Assembly (NCBI GenBank): GCA_022821805.1
Contig: JAJECX010000003.1
Location: forward strand, 1-64,000
DNA: 64,000 nt
Direction: 5' to 3'
DNA from: Anaerolineae bacterium
GTDB taxonomy: Bacteria; Chloroflexota; Anaerolineae; Aggregatilineales; Phototrophicaceae
The number at the start of each line of letters is the position of its first letter. Positions within the stretch are counted from its first letter, which is position 1. Positions 24,710-33,863 of the stretch are shown in pieces. Under the pieces are notes generated by a model. That model was given only the letters and a program-made list of their open reading frames with translations. It did not search any database and was not told the origin of the DNA. The position numbers were made by a program, and so were the translations under genes.

Positions 24710-25492
24710 GTGATCGCAATGCTGCTGGCTTTTGACATCGGCAATAGCAACATCCATCTCGGCTTGTGGGACGGCGCCGGCTGGCGCCTTTCTTGGCGGG
24801 CGCGTACCGTCGCGCAGAAAATGACCGATGAATACGCGGTGCTGGTGCGCAACTTTCTCCTTACTGCGGAAGTCGACCAGGACGCGATCAAAGCCGTTTG
24901 CATGAGCAGCGTAGTGCCCTCGTTGACCCCGACATTTCAAGGGCTCGCGCATAGATACCTGAAGCTGGAACCGCTGACGGTAAACAGCCGGACCGAACTA
25001 GGAATCGAAATCGCGATAGATATGCCTGAGCAGGCAGGCGCTGATCGGCTCTGCAATTCGGTCGCCTTGTCGCGGTTGTTTGGCGCGCCAGCCATCAGCG
25101 TCGACTTCGGCACCTCAACCAATTTCGATGTCTTGTCAGCGAATAATGAATACATCGGCGGCGTAATCGCGCCCGGCATTCGTCTGGCCCATGACGCCCT
25201 GGTCAGCCGAGCCGCGCAGTTGCACAAGGTGGATCTGCTGCCGCCGCCCGAGCCGATCGGGCGCAACACGGTTCACGCTATGCAATCGGGCATTTTCTGG
25301 GGTTACGCCGGCATGATTGAGTCTCTGCTGCAGCGCATTTTGGCGCAACTGGAATCGTCAACTGTTACGGTGGTTGCAACTGGTGGTCTAGCGCCCGTCT
25401 TCGAAGAGCATATCGACTTGATCGACGAGGTCGCGCCGGAACTTACGTTGGACGGGCTGCGGCTGATCCATGAGCTAAACCGCGACCAATAA
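24710..25492 (+). CDS. coaX: Type III pantothenate kinase
   Basis: 260 residues (257 if the ATG at 24719 is used, which fits the family's MLLAFDIGNSN start better than the GTG at 24710). ASKHA fold: DIGNSNIHLGLW (phosphate 1), GADRLCNSVAL, SVDFGTSTNFDV (phosphate 2), GGVIAPGIRLAHDAL and VVATGGLAPVF (adenosine). The enzyme catalyses the first step of coenzyme A synthesis and needs a monovalent cation. It stands alone, divergent from the GNAT gene and convergent with the ADP-ribosylglycohydrolase gene. Confidence 0.95.
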   Translation: MIAMLLAFDIGNSNIHLGLWDGAGWRLSWRARTVAQKMTDEYAVLVRNFLLTAEVDQDAIKAVCMSSVVPSLTPTFQGLAHRYLKLEPLTVNSRTELGIEIAIDMPEQAGADRLCNSVALSRLFGAPAISVDFGTSTNFDVLSANNEYIGGVIAPGIRLAHDALVSRAAQLHKVDLLPPPEPIGRNTVHAMQSGIFWGYAGMIESLLQRILAQLESSTVTVVATGGLAPVFEEHIDLIDEVAPELTLDGLRLIHELNRDQ

Positions 25493-25518
25493 ATACGCCT
25501 CGGCGCAAGTTTCTCCCG

Positions 25519-26457
25519 TCAGTCACAGCCAATGAGACGTCCAGCCAACTCCAGCGCGTCGACAGGCCAGAAGGTCTCCGGGCGCGGACGAAATACGTTT
25601 GGGCGGTCCCGGTCAGGGCGACAGTTAAGCACAGATTCAGCCCATTGGTCAGGTATCGCGGCTCTACCCCAAACCGCGCCAAGAAGCGCCCCAGCGATCG
25701 CGGCGTTGGTGTCGGTGTCTCCCCCACGCATAACGGTATCGACAAGCGCTTGCTCCAGGTTGTCGGCGTGCAAGAGCTGCCACAAGGCGTTTTGAAATGC
25801 AATCAGCACCCATCCGCCTTGGCTGACATAGTCGGACGGTGGCGATACTGCCGCGCCTTCGACCGTTTCCAGGAGGCTCGCGTCCACATGCATATTGCTG
25901 GACCAAGCCACGATTTGCCCATAAAGAGTTTGGGCATCACAGCCGTGGCGGACAGCGTGAGCAATCGCCATCGCGAATAAGGCATTGGCTTGCTGACAAA
26001 CAGGATGAATATGTGTGATCGCGGCATCCTGTCGCGCCCACTGGTCCACCTGCGCCAATTCATAGTTGGCGCCGAAAATGCCCAGCGGACTGATTCGCAT
26101 CATCGCGCCGTTGGCTTGGCTGTCAGGGTTATGCCGACCGCGCAATCCGCCGGCGACTGTGTAACCGCAATCAAAGGGCTTGGATTCCAGCCAGAATATG
26201 TACGCTTGCCGGGCATCCTCGCGGTCATACCGTCCCTCTTCCGCCAGCATGCGAGCCAGCATCAGCGCCATCTCGGAATCGTCGGTTGGCTGTCCGGCGG
26301 TTGTATTCCAGGTCCCGCCGTCGGCAAGCTCCCGGACGCCATTGGGATAATCCCGCCGAATCTGTTCCGGCGTCTGGAACTCGACCAGGCTCCCCAGCGA
26401 ATCACCGGCAAGCTGCCCAAGCAGACAGCCTTGGGCTCGTTCCAAGATCTCTTTCAT
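25519..26457 (-). CDS. ADP-ribosylglycohydrolase family protein
   Basis: 312 residues. Motifs of the DraG/ARH group: GQLAGDSLGSLVEF, QPTDDSEMALML (metal-binding TDDSE) and MRGGDTDTNAAIAGALLGA (GGDTDT). These enzymes remove ADP-ribose from proteins or nucleic acid, or cleave related N-glycosidic bonds, with two Mg2+ ions. The target is unknown; no ADP-ribosyltransferase is near. Confidence 0.9.
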   Translation of the reverse strand: MKEILERAQGCLLGQLAGDSLGSLVEFQTPEQIRRDYPNGVRELADGGTWNTTAGQPTDDSEMALMLARMLAEEGRYDREDARQAYIFWLESKPFDCGYTVAGGLRGRHNPDSQANGAMMRISPLGIFGANYELAQVDQWARQDAAITHIHPVCQQANALFAMAIAHAVRHGCDAQTLYGQIVAWSSNMHVDASLLETVEGAAVSPPSDYVSQGGWVLIAFQNALWQLLHADNLEQALVDTVMRGGDTDTNAAIAGALLGAVWGRAAIPDQWAESVLNCRPDRDRPNVFRPRPETFWPVDALELAGRLIGCD

Positions 26458-26594
26458 AGTTCATTCCTTAGCTGCTACAGCTTAGAGTGGCAAGTCCACG
26501 ACGGCTGCCAATTGCGCTGTGGAATCCGCAGAGGTAGGCGCCGGGCGGGCAAATGCAATTTGCAAAGTGATGATTGCTGCGGGTAAGGTATCGA

Positions 26595-26667
26595 CTCCGT
26601 AGCTTGGACTTGAACCAAGAACCTAGCGGTTAACAGCCGCCCGCTCTGCCAATTGAGCTACTACGGA
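26595..26667 (-). tRNA. tRNA-Asn (anticodon GTT)
   Basis: A 73-base cloverleaf: acceptor TCCGTAG pairs with CTACGGA plus discriminator G; D stem GCTC/GAGC; anticodon stem GGCGG/CCGCT (one G-T pair) with loop CTGTTAA; T arm with GGTTCAAGTCC. CCA is not encoded. It is read from the promoter at 26681-26709. Confidence 0.95.
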
Positions 26668-26680
26668 ATATATTCCTGGT

Positions 26681-26709
26681 ATACTATCAGCGACAGAATT
26701 CATTGTCAA
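26681..26709 (-). promoter_or_regulatory. Promoter of tRNA-Asn
   Basis: TTGACA (26704-26709), exactly 17 bases, TAGTAT (26681-26686). The predicted start lies about seven bases before the tRNA. Confidence 0.75.
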
Positions 26710-26771
26710 GATAATTCTGCTTGTTGCTGGCGCGCTCTGCCGCCTGGGCAATATAGACAACGGGAGGAAGC

Positions 26772-27914
26772 TTGCTGGAAATCCGTCCGCTTGCCAACCG
26801 CCGCGAATTTGAAGACTTTTTCTGTTTTCCTTGGCGGCATTACGCTGATGACGCCAATTGGGTGCCGCCACTGCTTTCGATACGTCGGCAGTTGCTGGAC
26901 AAATCAAAGCATCCTGCCTGGAAATATATGGACGGCGAGTATTTCGGCGCATGGCGCTTAGGGCGGATGGTCGGCACTGTCGCCGCATTTATCAATCACG
27001 AGCACAACCGCTATCACGATGAGAATATCGGTTTTTTTGGCCTGTTCGAGTCGATTGATGATGCTGCGGTCGCCGCCGGGCTATTAGATATAGCTGGCGA
27101 CTGGGTCCGCGCGCGCGGAGCGATCGCGATACGCGGACCGGCAAATTTTACGACGAATGAAGAATGTGGTTTGCTCGTTGATAACTTCAGCCAGCCCGTG
27201 ATCATGATGCCCTATAATCCGCCGCACTATGGGGCGCTGGTGGAAAGCGCCGCATTCGAGAAAGTGATGGATGTGCATTGCATCTACCAAGACCGGGCGA
27301 CCATCGAGGCTAGCAATTCGCTTGAGCGATTGGAACGGCTGGTCAAGCGCGCCGCCGAACGCAGCGGCATAAGCGTACGCAGCATGAACGCTAAAGACAA
27401 GAAAGCGGAATTCGATCGCTTTCGCGAAATCTATAATGCGGCTTGGGAGAAGAATTGGGGCTTCATCCCGATGAATGATGAAGAATTGGAAGCGCTGGTC
27501 AAGGACCTTGGCATGCTGGTCGAAGCCGACTTGGCATTCTTCGCTGAGATCGCCGGCGAGCCAGTCGGCTTCGCGCTGACGATTCCCAACTTCAACGAAG
27601 CGCTGCGCCGCGCCTATCCGCGGCCCGGCGTCCCGGAAGTATTCACCATGGCGCAGGTCGCCTGGCATTGGAAGATCAGGCGATCGATCCGCGGCGTGCG
27701 AATGCCCCTGATGGGCGTCAAGGCGGAGCATCGCAATAAAGGCGTCGAATTGGCGATGCTGCTTGAAATTATGAAAGCGCTGCTGCCCTCGCGCTACAAT
27801 TATCTCGATTCAGGTTGGATCCTGGAGACCAACCCGCTCATCAAGATCAGCCTCAGCCTGGGCGGAAAAATCTACAAGACACACCGATTCTATCAGAAGT
27901 CGCTATCCGCTTAA
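26772..27914 (+). CDS. YghO/bacterial ceramide synthase-like acyltransferase (GNAT superfamily)
   Basis: 380 residues. The start is a TTG directly after GGGAGGAAG, the best ribosome binding site here. Segments typical of the YghO/BcerS-like group are FPWRHYADDANWVPPL, GRMVGTVAAFINHEHNRYH, FFGLFESIDD, GPANFTTNEECGLLVD and the C-terminal GNAT half (FREIYNAAWEKNWGFIPMND, FFAEIAGEPVGFALTIPNFN). One member in Caulobacter is a ceramide synthase; most others are uncharacterised. No serine palmitoyltransferase is in the window, so sphingolipid synthesis is only a possibility. Confidence 0.75.
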   Translation: MLEIRPLANRREFEDFFCFPWRHYADDANWVPPLLSIRRQLLDKSKHPAWKYMDGEYFGAWRLGRMVGTVAAFINHEHNRYHDENIGFFGLFESIDDAAVAAGLLDIAGDWVRARGAIAIRGPANFTTNEECGLLVDNFSQPVIMMPYNPPHYGALVESAAFEKVMDVHCIYQDRATIEASNSLERLERLVKRAAERSGISVRSMNAKDKKAEFDRFREIYNAAWEKNWGFIPMNDEELEALVKDLGMLVEADLAFFAEIAGEPVGFALTIPNFNEALRRAYPRPGVPEVFTMAQVAWHWKIRRSIRGVRMPLMGVKAEHRNKGVELAMLLEIMKALLPSRYNYLDSGWILETNPLIKISLSLGGKIYKTHRFYQKSLSA

Positions 27915-29155
27915 CGCTCGGAAATCTGGCTCAAGACTTGTCTGGTCGCCTCGACGGCGCTCGCATCGCCATGCAATACATGGATCAGCGCTTCCTGCAT
28001 CAAACGTGGCGCGGTGCCGCCTTCGTTTTCCGGCAGCGGCAGCGTCGCTTGCGCCAGCAGTTCGGCAAAGAATGGGCGATCAACCCCTGCTGGCAAACTG
28101 CTGTCCAATAGCGCGGGTTGAGTGGGAAGATGGTAAAGCGCGCGGGCGAAACCGGCGTGGAAGTCGGTTTCCATCATCCACTCCAGGTATCGAGCCGACA
28201 GATTCTGCCGGCTGGTATCGGGTGTGACCAGCACCCAGAGCCAGCCGTCGCGAATCGACTGGCCGCCTCCGCTGGCGGTGGGCACTTGCGCCGCCAGCAA
28301 CGATGAATCTTGCTGATCGAGCATCGCGAGAAATTCGCTCGCGCTGAATACTGCCAACTGGGCGCGATCGGTATGGTTGATGAAATCGGTCAAATACGCG
28401 GCTGGCGATTGAAAGGTGAGCACATCTGGCGCGACCAGCTTCTGTTGGACAAGGTCTTCGTAAAACTGCAATACCGTGCTTAGCGCTGCTTCATCAACGC
28501 TCATTACGCCGTCGCGTGGCGACATGCCGCCTGCTGACAAGTACTGCAAATAAAATGTCTGATTCAATCCGTTTGTGCGCGCGGCCGGGAATAGAAAGGT
28601 CGTATCGTTGGCGAAGACATCATCAAATGTCAGGCTAAAGCCCGGGTTCTTCAGCGGCTGAGTGTGAACAGCCAGGAGCACATCGTACAAATATGGAAGC
28701 CCATAAAGCGCGATCCCCGTTTCGAGCGGAATCTGACCGAATTCAAGACCGTAATCCAGGTCCTGGAGCAGAGATGAAGAGAACAAGGACTCCAGTGATT
28801 GCAGATACTGACGCGCCTGAGACGGCGAGAAATCGCGGCGGCGAATCAGTGAGACATCGGGCAAGGCAGCCGGTGCCACGTCTTTGCCCGCGCGAATAGT
28901 GGACATAATGCCGCCAACCTTGCCGACATCTTTGATTCGGTACTCGATGGCGATGTCGTTGCCGAGGGAAAAGGCTGCTGTATGCTCGCTGAGCAGTTGA
29001 AAGGCAACGCCAGACTCATCGGAGATCAAGGGCGCTGGCAACCATACCTGTAGCGGGCGCGGCGCGTCAAGCACAGGTGTATCCTCTTGCGCGCTTGTAC
29101 CCGCCAAAGCGAGCAAGAAGACCAAGAACAGACCTATTGCGCAGGGCTTAGCCAC
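27911..29155 (-). CDS. Extracellular solute-binding protein (ABC-type, family 1-like)
   Basis: 414 residues with a signal peptide (MAKPCAIGLFLVFLLALAGT, cleavage near SAQ). The body has the pattern of sugar-type periplasmic binding proteins: ALPDVSLIRRRDF, ALYGLPYLYDVLLAVHTQ, FYEDLVQQKLVAPD and DGWLWVLVTPDTSRQNLSARYLEWMM. There is no lipobox cysteine at the cleavage site. No permease or ATPase gene is adjacent, so it is either an orphan receptor or works with a distant transporter. It converges with the acyltransferase gene, overlapping by four bases. Confidence 0.78.
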   Translation of the reverse strand: MAKPCAIGLFLVFLLALAGTSAQEDTPVLDAPRPLQVWLPAPLISDESGVAFQLLSEHTAAFSLGNDIAIEYRIKDVGKVGGIMSTIRAGKDVAPAALPDVSLIRRRDFSPSQARQYLQSLESLFSSSLLQDLDYGLEFGQIPLETGIALYGLPYLYDVLLAVHTQPLKNPGFSLTFDDVFANDTTFLFPAARTNGLNQTFYLQYLSAGGMSPRDGVMSVDEAALSTVLQFYEDLVQQKLVAPDVLTFQSPAAYLTDFINHTDRAQLAVFSASEFLAMLDQQDSSLLAAQVPTASGGGQSIRDGWLWVLVTPDTSRQNLSARYLEWMMETDFHAGFARALYHLPTQPALLDSSLPAGVDRPFFAELLAQATLPLPENEGGTAPRLMQEALIHVLHGDASAVEATRQVLSQISER

Positions 29156-29325
29156 AATTTGACTCCCGCATTTTTCAACCTCTGTCGATCACGCAAAGCG
29201 CTCATTCCACTCGAATCGCGATTACGGCGTCGGTCTCGTTGCGAATCTTGCCAGCGCCGGGCGCGGTCCGCCGCTGCAGCCGCCGAACGGATGGCAAATC
29301 TTCAAGCGGAAGGGTTGCATTGATG

Positions 29326-29853
29326 CTATACCTCGAAAGCCTCAATCACATTCTCGGGCGTATGCGCAATCTTGATCATGCCATGGTATCCGTCCCCAAG
29401 GTACGGGCTTTCTTCCAAGATGCCGATGACGTCTTCCCACATTGGACCATAGCAGACGAATGGACGGCGCGGCACGCCGCCGATGCGCATCAGTTCCCAT
29501 GTCTCCGCAATCTCGTGAAGAGTGCCGATCCCGCCAGGCATCGCCAGATAGCCATCGGCATTCTCCACCATATGCAGCAGCCGGTCGCGCAAGTCGGCGT
29601 AATTTACCATATCATCCAAATAGCCGTTGGGCTGTACGTTGAATTGTAAGCCGATTTGATCAGTGGTCACACCAATGACGTGACCGCCGGCCGCTTTGGC
29701 GCCCTTGCTGATCGCTTCCATAACGCCCAGGTATCCGCCGGTCATGACCGCGTAGCCTGCCGATGCGAGCGCGCGCCCAACGACTATTGCGTCCTGATAG
29801 ACCCGGTCACCGGGACCGACCTGGGAACTGCCGTAAACCGTGATCGTCTGCAT
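29326..29853 (-). CDS. LOG-family protein (TIGR00730-like)
   Basis: 175 residues. Rossmann-like fold with GYAVMTGGYLGVMEAISKGA and the signature PGGIGTLHEIAETW (PGGxGTxxE). Members are nucleotide-5'-monophosphate phosphoribohydrolases, some of which make free cytokinin-type bases. Whether this one does is not visible. The gene is isolated. The 170-base spacer to the solute-binding gene (29156-29325) holds nothing I can name. Confidence 0.88.
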   Translation of the reverse strand: MQTITVYGSSQVGPGDRVYQDAIVVGRALASAGYAVMTGGYLGVMEAISKGAKAAGGHVIGVTTDQIGLQFNVQPNGYLDDMVNYADLRDRLLHMVENADGYLAMPGGIGTLHEIAETWELMRIGGVPRRPFVCYGPMWEDVIGILEESPYLGDGYHGMIKIAHTPENVIEAFEV

Positions 29854-30049
29854 ATTGCGCGCTGTTTTCGTAATCGAACTTTACTCGCGAGTATATCAGA
29901 ATTGCGGAAGGAATTTAATGCGGGGCATCGGGCGGCGACACTTATTACTGGCGGAGGCGCTCTCTCGTTGCCTCAATGATTGGGGGAAACTCGGCGAAGA
30001 TTCTTACGTTATACTGTAGAGACAAATGCTAATTGAGGAAAGGGACATC

Positions 30050-31033
30050 ATGCTTAAGAGAGTAAGGCTTCTCATCGCGCTGACGCTTCTGCTGCTGCCT
30101 GTCGCCGGCGCGCAAGCGGACTCCATGGATGGCGACGTATTCTGCGGAGATCTGCAAGCGTCCGATTGCCAGATTCTGCTGGATAACGCCGCCGTTATGG
30201 ACGAAATCTTCTCCGCCGCTTTCAGCATGAGTATGGATATGCAAGCTAGCGGCGACGCGCCCGAAGACAACATGCGTCTGAGCGGCGCCGGCAGCGGCAG
30301 CCTGGCGGTTGATCCAACGCTTCTCGCTGACATCTTGGCAGCGCAGGCTGAGCCTGACGGAGACAGCATTGGCGCATTGATCGAGCTTGCGCTAACGGCG
30401 ATGTCCGGTGAATTCATGCTGGATCTGAATATTGATTCGAGCGCGGAACCGCTTGCTATGACGCTTAGCCTGAGGCTGAAAGATGGCGTAATCGCCTTCA
30501 ACGCGGGCGCTATGGAAGAGTTCACCGGCGAGTCGATGGAAGGATTCGAATGGTTTGGCGTGGACGTGAGCGGCGCCCTGGATGACGTATTGATGCAAGC
30601 CGGCATGGATTCCTTGCCCGGCGTCGCAGACCCGTCGGCGATGGAAAAAGAAGTGGCGCATGCGCTTGCGGTCACGCGTTTGGCTGATGATGTCGTCGCC
30701 GGCATACCAGTGGCGGTGTTCGAGACGCGGATTGACGCTGGATCAGTCGCGTCGCTGTATATGGGTGAAGCCCTAGAAGCAGCCGGCTCAGAACAAGGCG
30801 AGCTGATAAGCAGGCATTACATCGGCTTGGCCGATCACTTCACGCGTCGCATGACAATAGCCGGCGATATGGCTCTTCCCAAATCGGAAGCTGGGGAGAT
30901 CGCCGGTAACGTTAATTTGGCCATGAATATCGGCATCGACATGACCGCCTTCAACCAGCCCGTGAGCGTCGAGATACCGGAAGATGCAATGGTCTTCCCG
31001 CTGGCGATGATGATGCAGATGGGAGAGCGATAG
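30050..31033 (+). CDS. Secreted protein of unknown function, methionine- and acid-rich
   Basis: 327 residues from the ATG at 30050, preceded by GAGGAAAGGG; an ATG eight codons upstream lacks such a signal. A signal peptide (LLIALTLLLLPVAGAQA) leads into an acidic protein with long amphipathic beta-strand repeats (GEFMLDLNIDSSAEPLAMTL, GNVNLAMNIGIDM) that suggest a half-barrel like LolA/LppX-type lipid carriers. This is a structural guess. Two cysteines near the N-terminus (VFCGDLQASDC) may form a disulfide. TATACT at 30010-30015 is a good -10 box. Confidence 0.6.
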   Translation: MLKRVRLLIALTLLLLPVAGAQADSMDGDVFCGDLQASDCQILLDNAAVMDEIFSAAFSMSMDMQASGDAPEDNMRLSGAGSGSLAVDPTLLADILAAQAEPDGDSIGALIELALTAMSGEFMLDLNIDSSAEPLAMTLSLRLKDGVIAFNAGAMEEFTGESMEGFEWFGVDVSGALDDVLMQAGMDSLPGVADPSAMEKEVAHALAVTRLADDVVAGIPVAVFETRIDAGSVASLYMGEALEAAGSEQGELISRHYIGLADHFTRRMTIAGDMALPKSEAGEIAGNVNLAMNIGIDMTAFNQPVSVEIPEDAMVFPLAMMMQMGER

Positions 31034-31047
31034 CGTCAAAGGCAAAA

Positions 31048-31071
31048 GGACGGGTGGAAGCTCGCCCGTCC
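31048..31071. terminator. Hairpin after the secreted-protein gene, possible terminator
   Basis: GGACGGG, ten bases, CCCGTCC. It lies 14 bases after the stop codon. There is no T-tract after it, so termination is uncertain. Confidence 0.4.
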
Positions 31072-31098
31072 GTTACAGTCCTGTCTTCTAGCTAATGA

Positions 31099-31186
<88 letters not shown>

Positions 31187-31199
31187 CCAGCAGGCAAAA

Positions 31200-31227
31200 A
31201 GTATACACCAGCGCGGGCGCAATTGAA
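31200..31227 (-). promoter_or_regulatory. Promoter candidate of tRNA-Ser
   Basis: TATACT (31200-31205) with TTCAAT (31222-31227) 16 bases upstream. The -10 box is good, the -35 poor. It starts about 14 bases before the tRNA. Confidence 0.55.
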
Positions 31228-31251
31228 CAGCGTCTAGCTATCCTTCGCAGG

Positions 31252-31716
31252 TCAACTGTCGCGGAGTTTGCGGAAAAACTCGCGAATCAGTTTGGCTGAC
31301 TGCTCGGCATACAAGCCGCCTTCGACCTGCACACGATGATTGAGCCGATGGTGTCGCGTCAGGTCGAAGACGCTGCCGGCCGCCCCCGCTTTGGGATCAG
31401 TCGCCCCATAGACGAGACGCGGAAGACGCGCCAGCACCATTGCGCCAGCGCACATCGCGCAGGGCTCCAGCGTGCAATAGAGCGTCACCTTGTCCAGGCG
31501 CCACCTGTTTAATGCAGCCGCGGCTTCGCGCATGGCGATCATTTCGGCGTGCGCCGTCGGATCATGGTCGGCTTCACGCCGGTTGTAGCCCCGCCCAATG
31601 ATCTCACCCCGCTGGACGGCGATCGCGCCAATCGGCACATCGCTGCTGACCAATGCGCGCTCCGCTTCCTCCAGCGCTAAACGCATCCACTTCCGGTCGT
31701 CGTCGGTGATCGGCAT
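31252..31716 (-). CDS. tadA: tRNA-specific adenosine deaminase
   Basis: 154 residues. The zinc deaminase motifs are complete: HAEMIAMREAA (HAE with catalytic Glu) and TLEPCAMCAGAM (PCxxC). The VYGATDPKAGAAGSVFDL segment and the length fit TadA rather than a cytidine deaminase. TadA converts A34 to inosine in tRNA-Arg(ACG). It starts two bases after the acidic unknown gene upstream, so the two form an operon. Confidence 0.93.
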   Translation of the reverse strand: MPITDDDRKWMRLALEEAERALVSSDVPIGAIAVQRGEIIGRGYNRREADHDPTAHAEMIAMREAAAALNRWRLDKVTLYCTLEPCAMCAGAMVLARLPRLVYGATDPKAGAAGSVFDLTRHHRLNHRVQVEGGLYAEQSAKLIREFFRKLRDS

Positions 31717-31718
31717 TG

Positions 31719-32255
31719 CTAGAAGAGGTCCATCTGCTGCGGCGCATCCGGATCGGCCTCGCTCTCGTCCGCTTCGGCAGTGGACTCTTCCTCCTCGTCG
31801 ATCGCTGAAGCTGCTTCGGCTGCGATGCTGTCTTCAAATGTGATCGAATCGACCTCTTCGCCGTCATCGTCCGCCGCGATTTCAGCGACCGGAATTACAT
31901 GACCAGGCTCGTATTCCTCCGCTTCGGGATCGGGCGCGATTGGCTGTCCCTCGCTGTCAAACTTGCTTTCATCGACGGGCACGCAGGCGGGACAAGCGCA
32001 TTCAGCCGGATGCGCCTGCGTCAGACTGGTCTTTGCAAGAATATCCATATCGGGGCTGAAGTTTTCGCCGACATCATCGACGTGCATTGTCGCCTCGATG
32101 CGCAGCTGCGACAGCTCATCATCGCGAAAGCCGACATTGTGCATGACCGCCGTCAATGACGACAAGGTTCCGCGATCGTCGTTGCGCACGACCTGCTTGT
32201 ATTGTTCACGCAGGCTGCGCAGCCATTCGTTATGAAAGACGCTTTGTTGGTCCAT
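31719..32255 (-). CDS. Acidic protein ending in a beta-clamp-binding-like motif
   Basis: 178 residues, not recognised. The first 60 residues are an ordered-looking domain (WLRSLREQYKQVVRNDDRGT). Then comes a possible metal site with three cysteines (ECACPAC, C86, C88, C91). From about 100 the chain is a long acidic, probably disordered tail. The last residues are QQMDLF, so the protein ends with QMDLF, which fits the bacterial sliding-clamp-binding consensus QL(S/D)LF with Met at position 2. Such a motif at a free C-terminus after a flexible tail is typical of replication or repair proteins. It is coupled to tadA. Confidence 0.6.
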   Translation of the reverse strand: MDQQSVFHNEWLRSLREQYKQVVRNDDRGTLSSLTAVMHNVGFRDDELSQLRIEATMHVDDVGENFSPDMDILAKTSLTQAHPAECACPACVPVDESKFDSEGQPIAPDPEAEEYEPGHVIPVAEIAADDDGEEVDSITFEDSIAAEAASAIDEEEESTAEADESEADPDAPQQMDLF

Positions 32256-32313
32256 GAATCAGGCTCTAATCCTTCAATCTTTCGTAATGCTCGCTTGCGC
32301 CAGAATCTTGCGA

Positions 32314-33828
32314 TTACCGAGACTTCTGCTGGTCGGGATGTCGCTGATACAGCCGCGTGATATGTAGAAGAGCGTCTTTGCCCGGGTGGCTCAGATCCCT
32401 TTCGGCGATGCGCCAAGTCCAGTTGCCGGCGGGCTGCCCCGGTGTATTCATGCGGGCGGCGGCGCCAAGCCCGAGCACATCTTGCATCGGCATCACAAAT
32501 GCCTTGGCGGCTGAGCGCATCCCGACGCGGGCCAGCGTCCAGACGATGTCGTGAATGTCTTGCCCGAGATAATCCTTGACGAAGGCGCGCGTACGCTCAT
32601 CGACTTCATTCTCCCACCAGCCGCGCGTCGTATTGTTATCATGCGTACCCGTATAGACGACGCAATTGGGTGGATGATTATGCGGCAAAAAGGGATTGGC
32701 GGGGTCGCTCCAGGCGAAGTGCAGCACCTTCATGCCGGGCAAGCCAAAGTCGTCGCGCAGCTTCTCCACAGCGGGCGTGATGACGCCCAGGTCCTCGGCG
32801 ATGATGGGCAGCTCGCCCAAGGCAGCCGTGATCGCCTCAAAGAGCGTCGCGCCCGGACCCTTTACCCATTGACCCTTGATCGCCGTCGGTTCGCTGGCCT
32901 GGATCTCCCAGTAGCCTTCAAATCCGCGAAAATGGTCGATCCGAATGTAATCGACGAGCCGCAGCAGCGCCATGATTCGTTCAATCCACCAGCGGAATCC
33001 GGCTGCTTTCATTACATCCCAGCGATAGAGCGGATTGCCCCAGCGCTGCCCGGTCGGGCTGAAGTAATCGGGCGGCACGCCGGCAACTGCGGTCGGGTTG
33101 CCGCTGTCATCGATAAAGTATTCATGCTGATGCGCCCAGACATCGGCGCTGTCGTGGGCGACGAAAATCGGCAGGTCGCCAATCAGGCGGATTCCCTTTT
33201 CATGCGCGTAATTCTTCAGCGCGGTCCACTGCCGATGAAACAGCCACTGCCGGAAACGCTCGAGATTGATTTGCTCGGCGCATTCCGCGCGCGCGGCCGC
33301 CAGCGCCGAGCTATCGCAGCGCCGCAATTCGCGCTCCCACTCGGTCCATGGGCGCAGCTTGTGCTGCCGTTTCAATGCGATGAACAGGGCGAAGTCTTCC
33401 AGCCAGAACCGATTCGCGCTGACAAATTCGCCGAATTCCCGTTTCAAGGTCAAATCGGCGGCAGCGCTGAAGTTGTGGCAAGCGAGCGCCAGCTTTTGAT
33501 TGTGATAGGGGATGACCCAACCATAGTCGACTCGGTCCTTTGGAAATGGCGGCGCGTCGGCGAGGTCGCCCAACTCCAAGAGGCCGTCTTCAACCAAGCG
33601 ATCGAGGCTAACCACGTTGCTGTTGCCAGCGAATACCGACAGCGTTTGATAAGGCGAATCGCCGTAGCTCGTTGGTCCCAGCGGCAGAAGCTGCCAGATG
33701 GATTGCCCCTGCGCTTCCAGCCAGTCAACGAAGCGATAGGCGCCCGCGCCCAGATCGCCGATGCCGTATCTGCCGGGCAGCGATGTGGGGTGGAGCAGGA
33801 TGCCGCTCGAACGGGGCAGGGAGTTCAT
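32314..33828 (-). CDS. malQ: 4-alpha-glucanotransferase (amylomaltase)
   Basis: 504 residues, the usual length of the short GH77 type. Family segments: HPTSLPGRYGIGDLG, LLPLGPTSYGDSPYQ, RLIGDLPIFVAHDSADVWAH, DYIRIDHFRGFEGYWEI (catalytic Asp), IIAEDLGVITP (acid/base Glu) and YTGTHDNNTTRGWW. The enzyme transfers alpha-1,4-glucan segments between maltodextrins in glycogen/maltose metabolism. It lies 35 bases after hisS on the same strand. Confidence 0.95.
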   Translation of the reverse strand: MNSLPRSSGILLHPTSLPGRYGIGDLGAGAYRFVDWLEAQGQSIWQLLPLGPTSYGDSPYQTLSVFAGNSNVVSLDRLVEDGLLELGDLADAPPFPKDRVDYGWVIPYHNQKLALACHNFSAAADLTLKREFGEFVSANRFWLEDFALFIALKRQHKLRPWTEWERELRRCDSSALAAARAECAEQINLERFRQWLFHRQWTALKNYAHEKGIRLIGDLPIFVAHDSADVWAHQHEYFIDDSGNPTAVAGVPPDYFSPTGQRWGNPLYRWDVMKAAGFRWWIERIMALLRLVDYIRIDHFRGFEGYWEIQASEPTAIKGQWVKGPGATLFEAITAALGELPIIAEDLGVITPAVEKLRDDFGLPGMKVLHFAWSDPANPFLPHNHPPNCVVYTGTHDNNTTRGWWENEVDERTRAFVKDYLGQDIHDIVWTLARVGMRSAAKAFVMPMQDVLGLGAAARMNTPGQPAGNWTWRIAERDLSHPGKDALLHITRLYQRHPDQQKSR

Positions 33829-33863
33829 GGCGAAGGTCCTACTATTGGTGGCAAGAATTCGAA

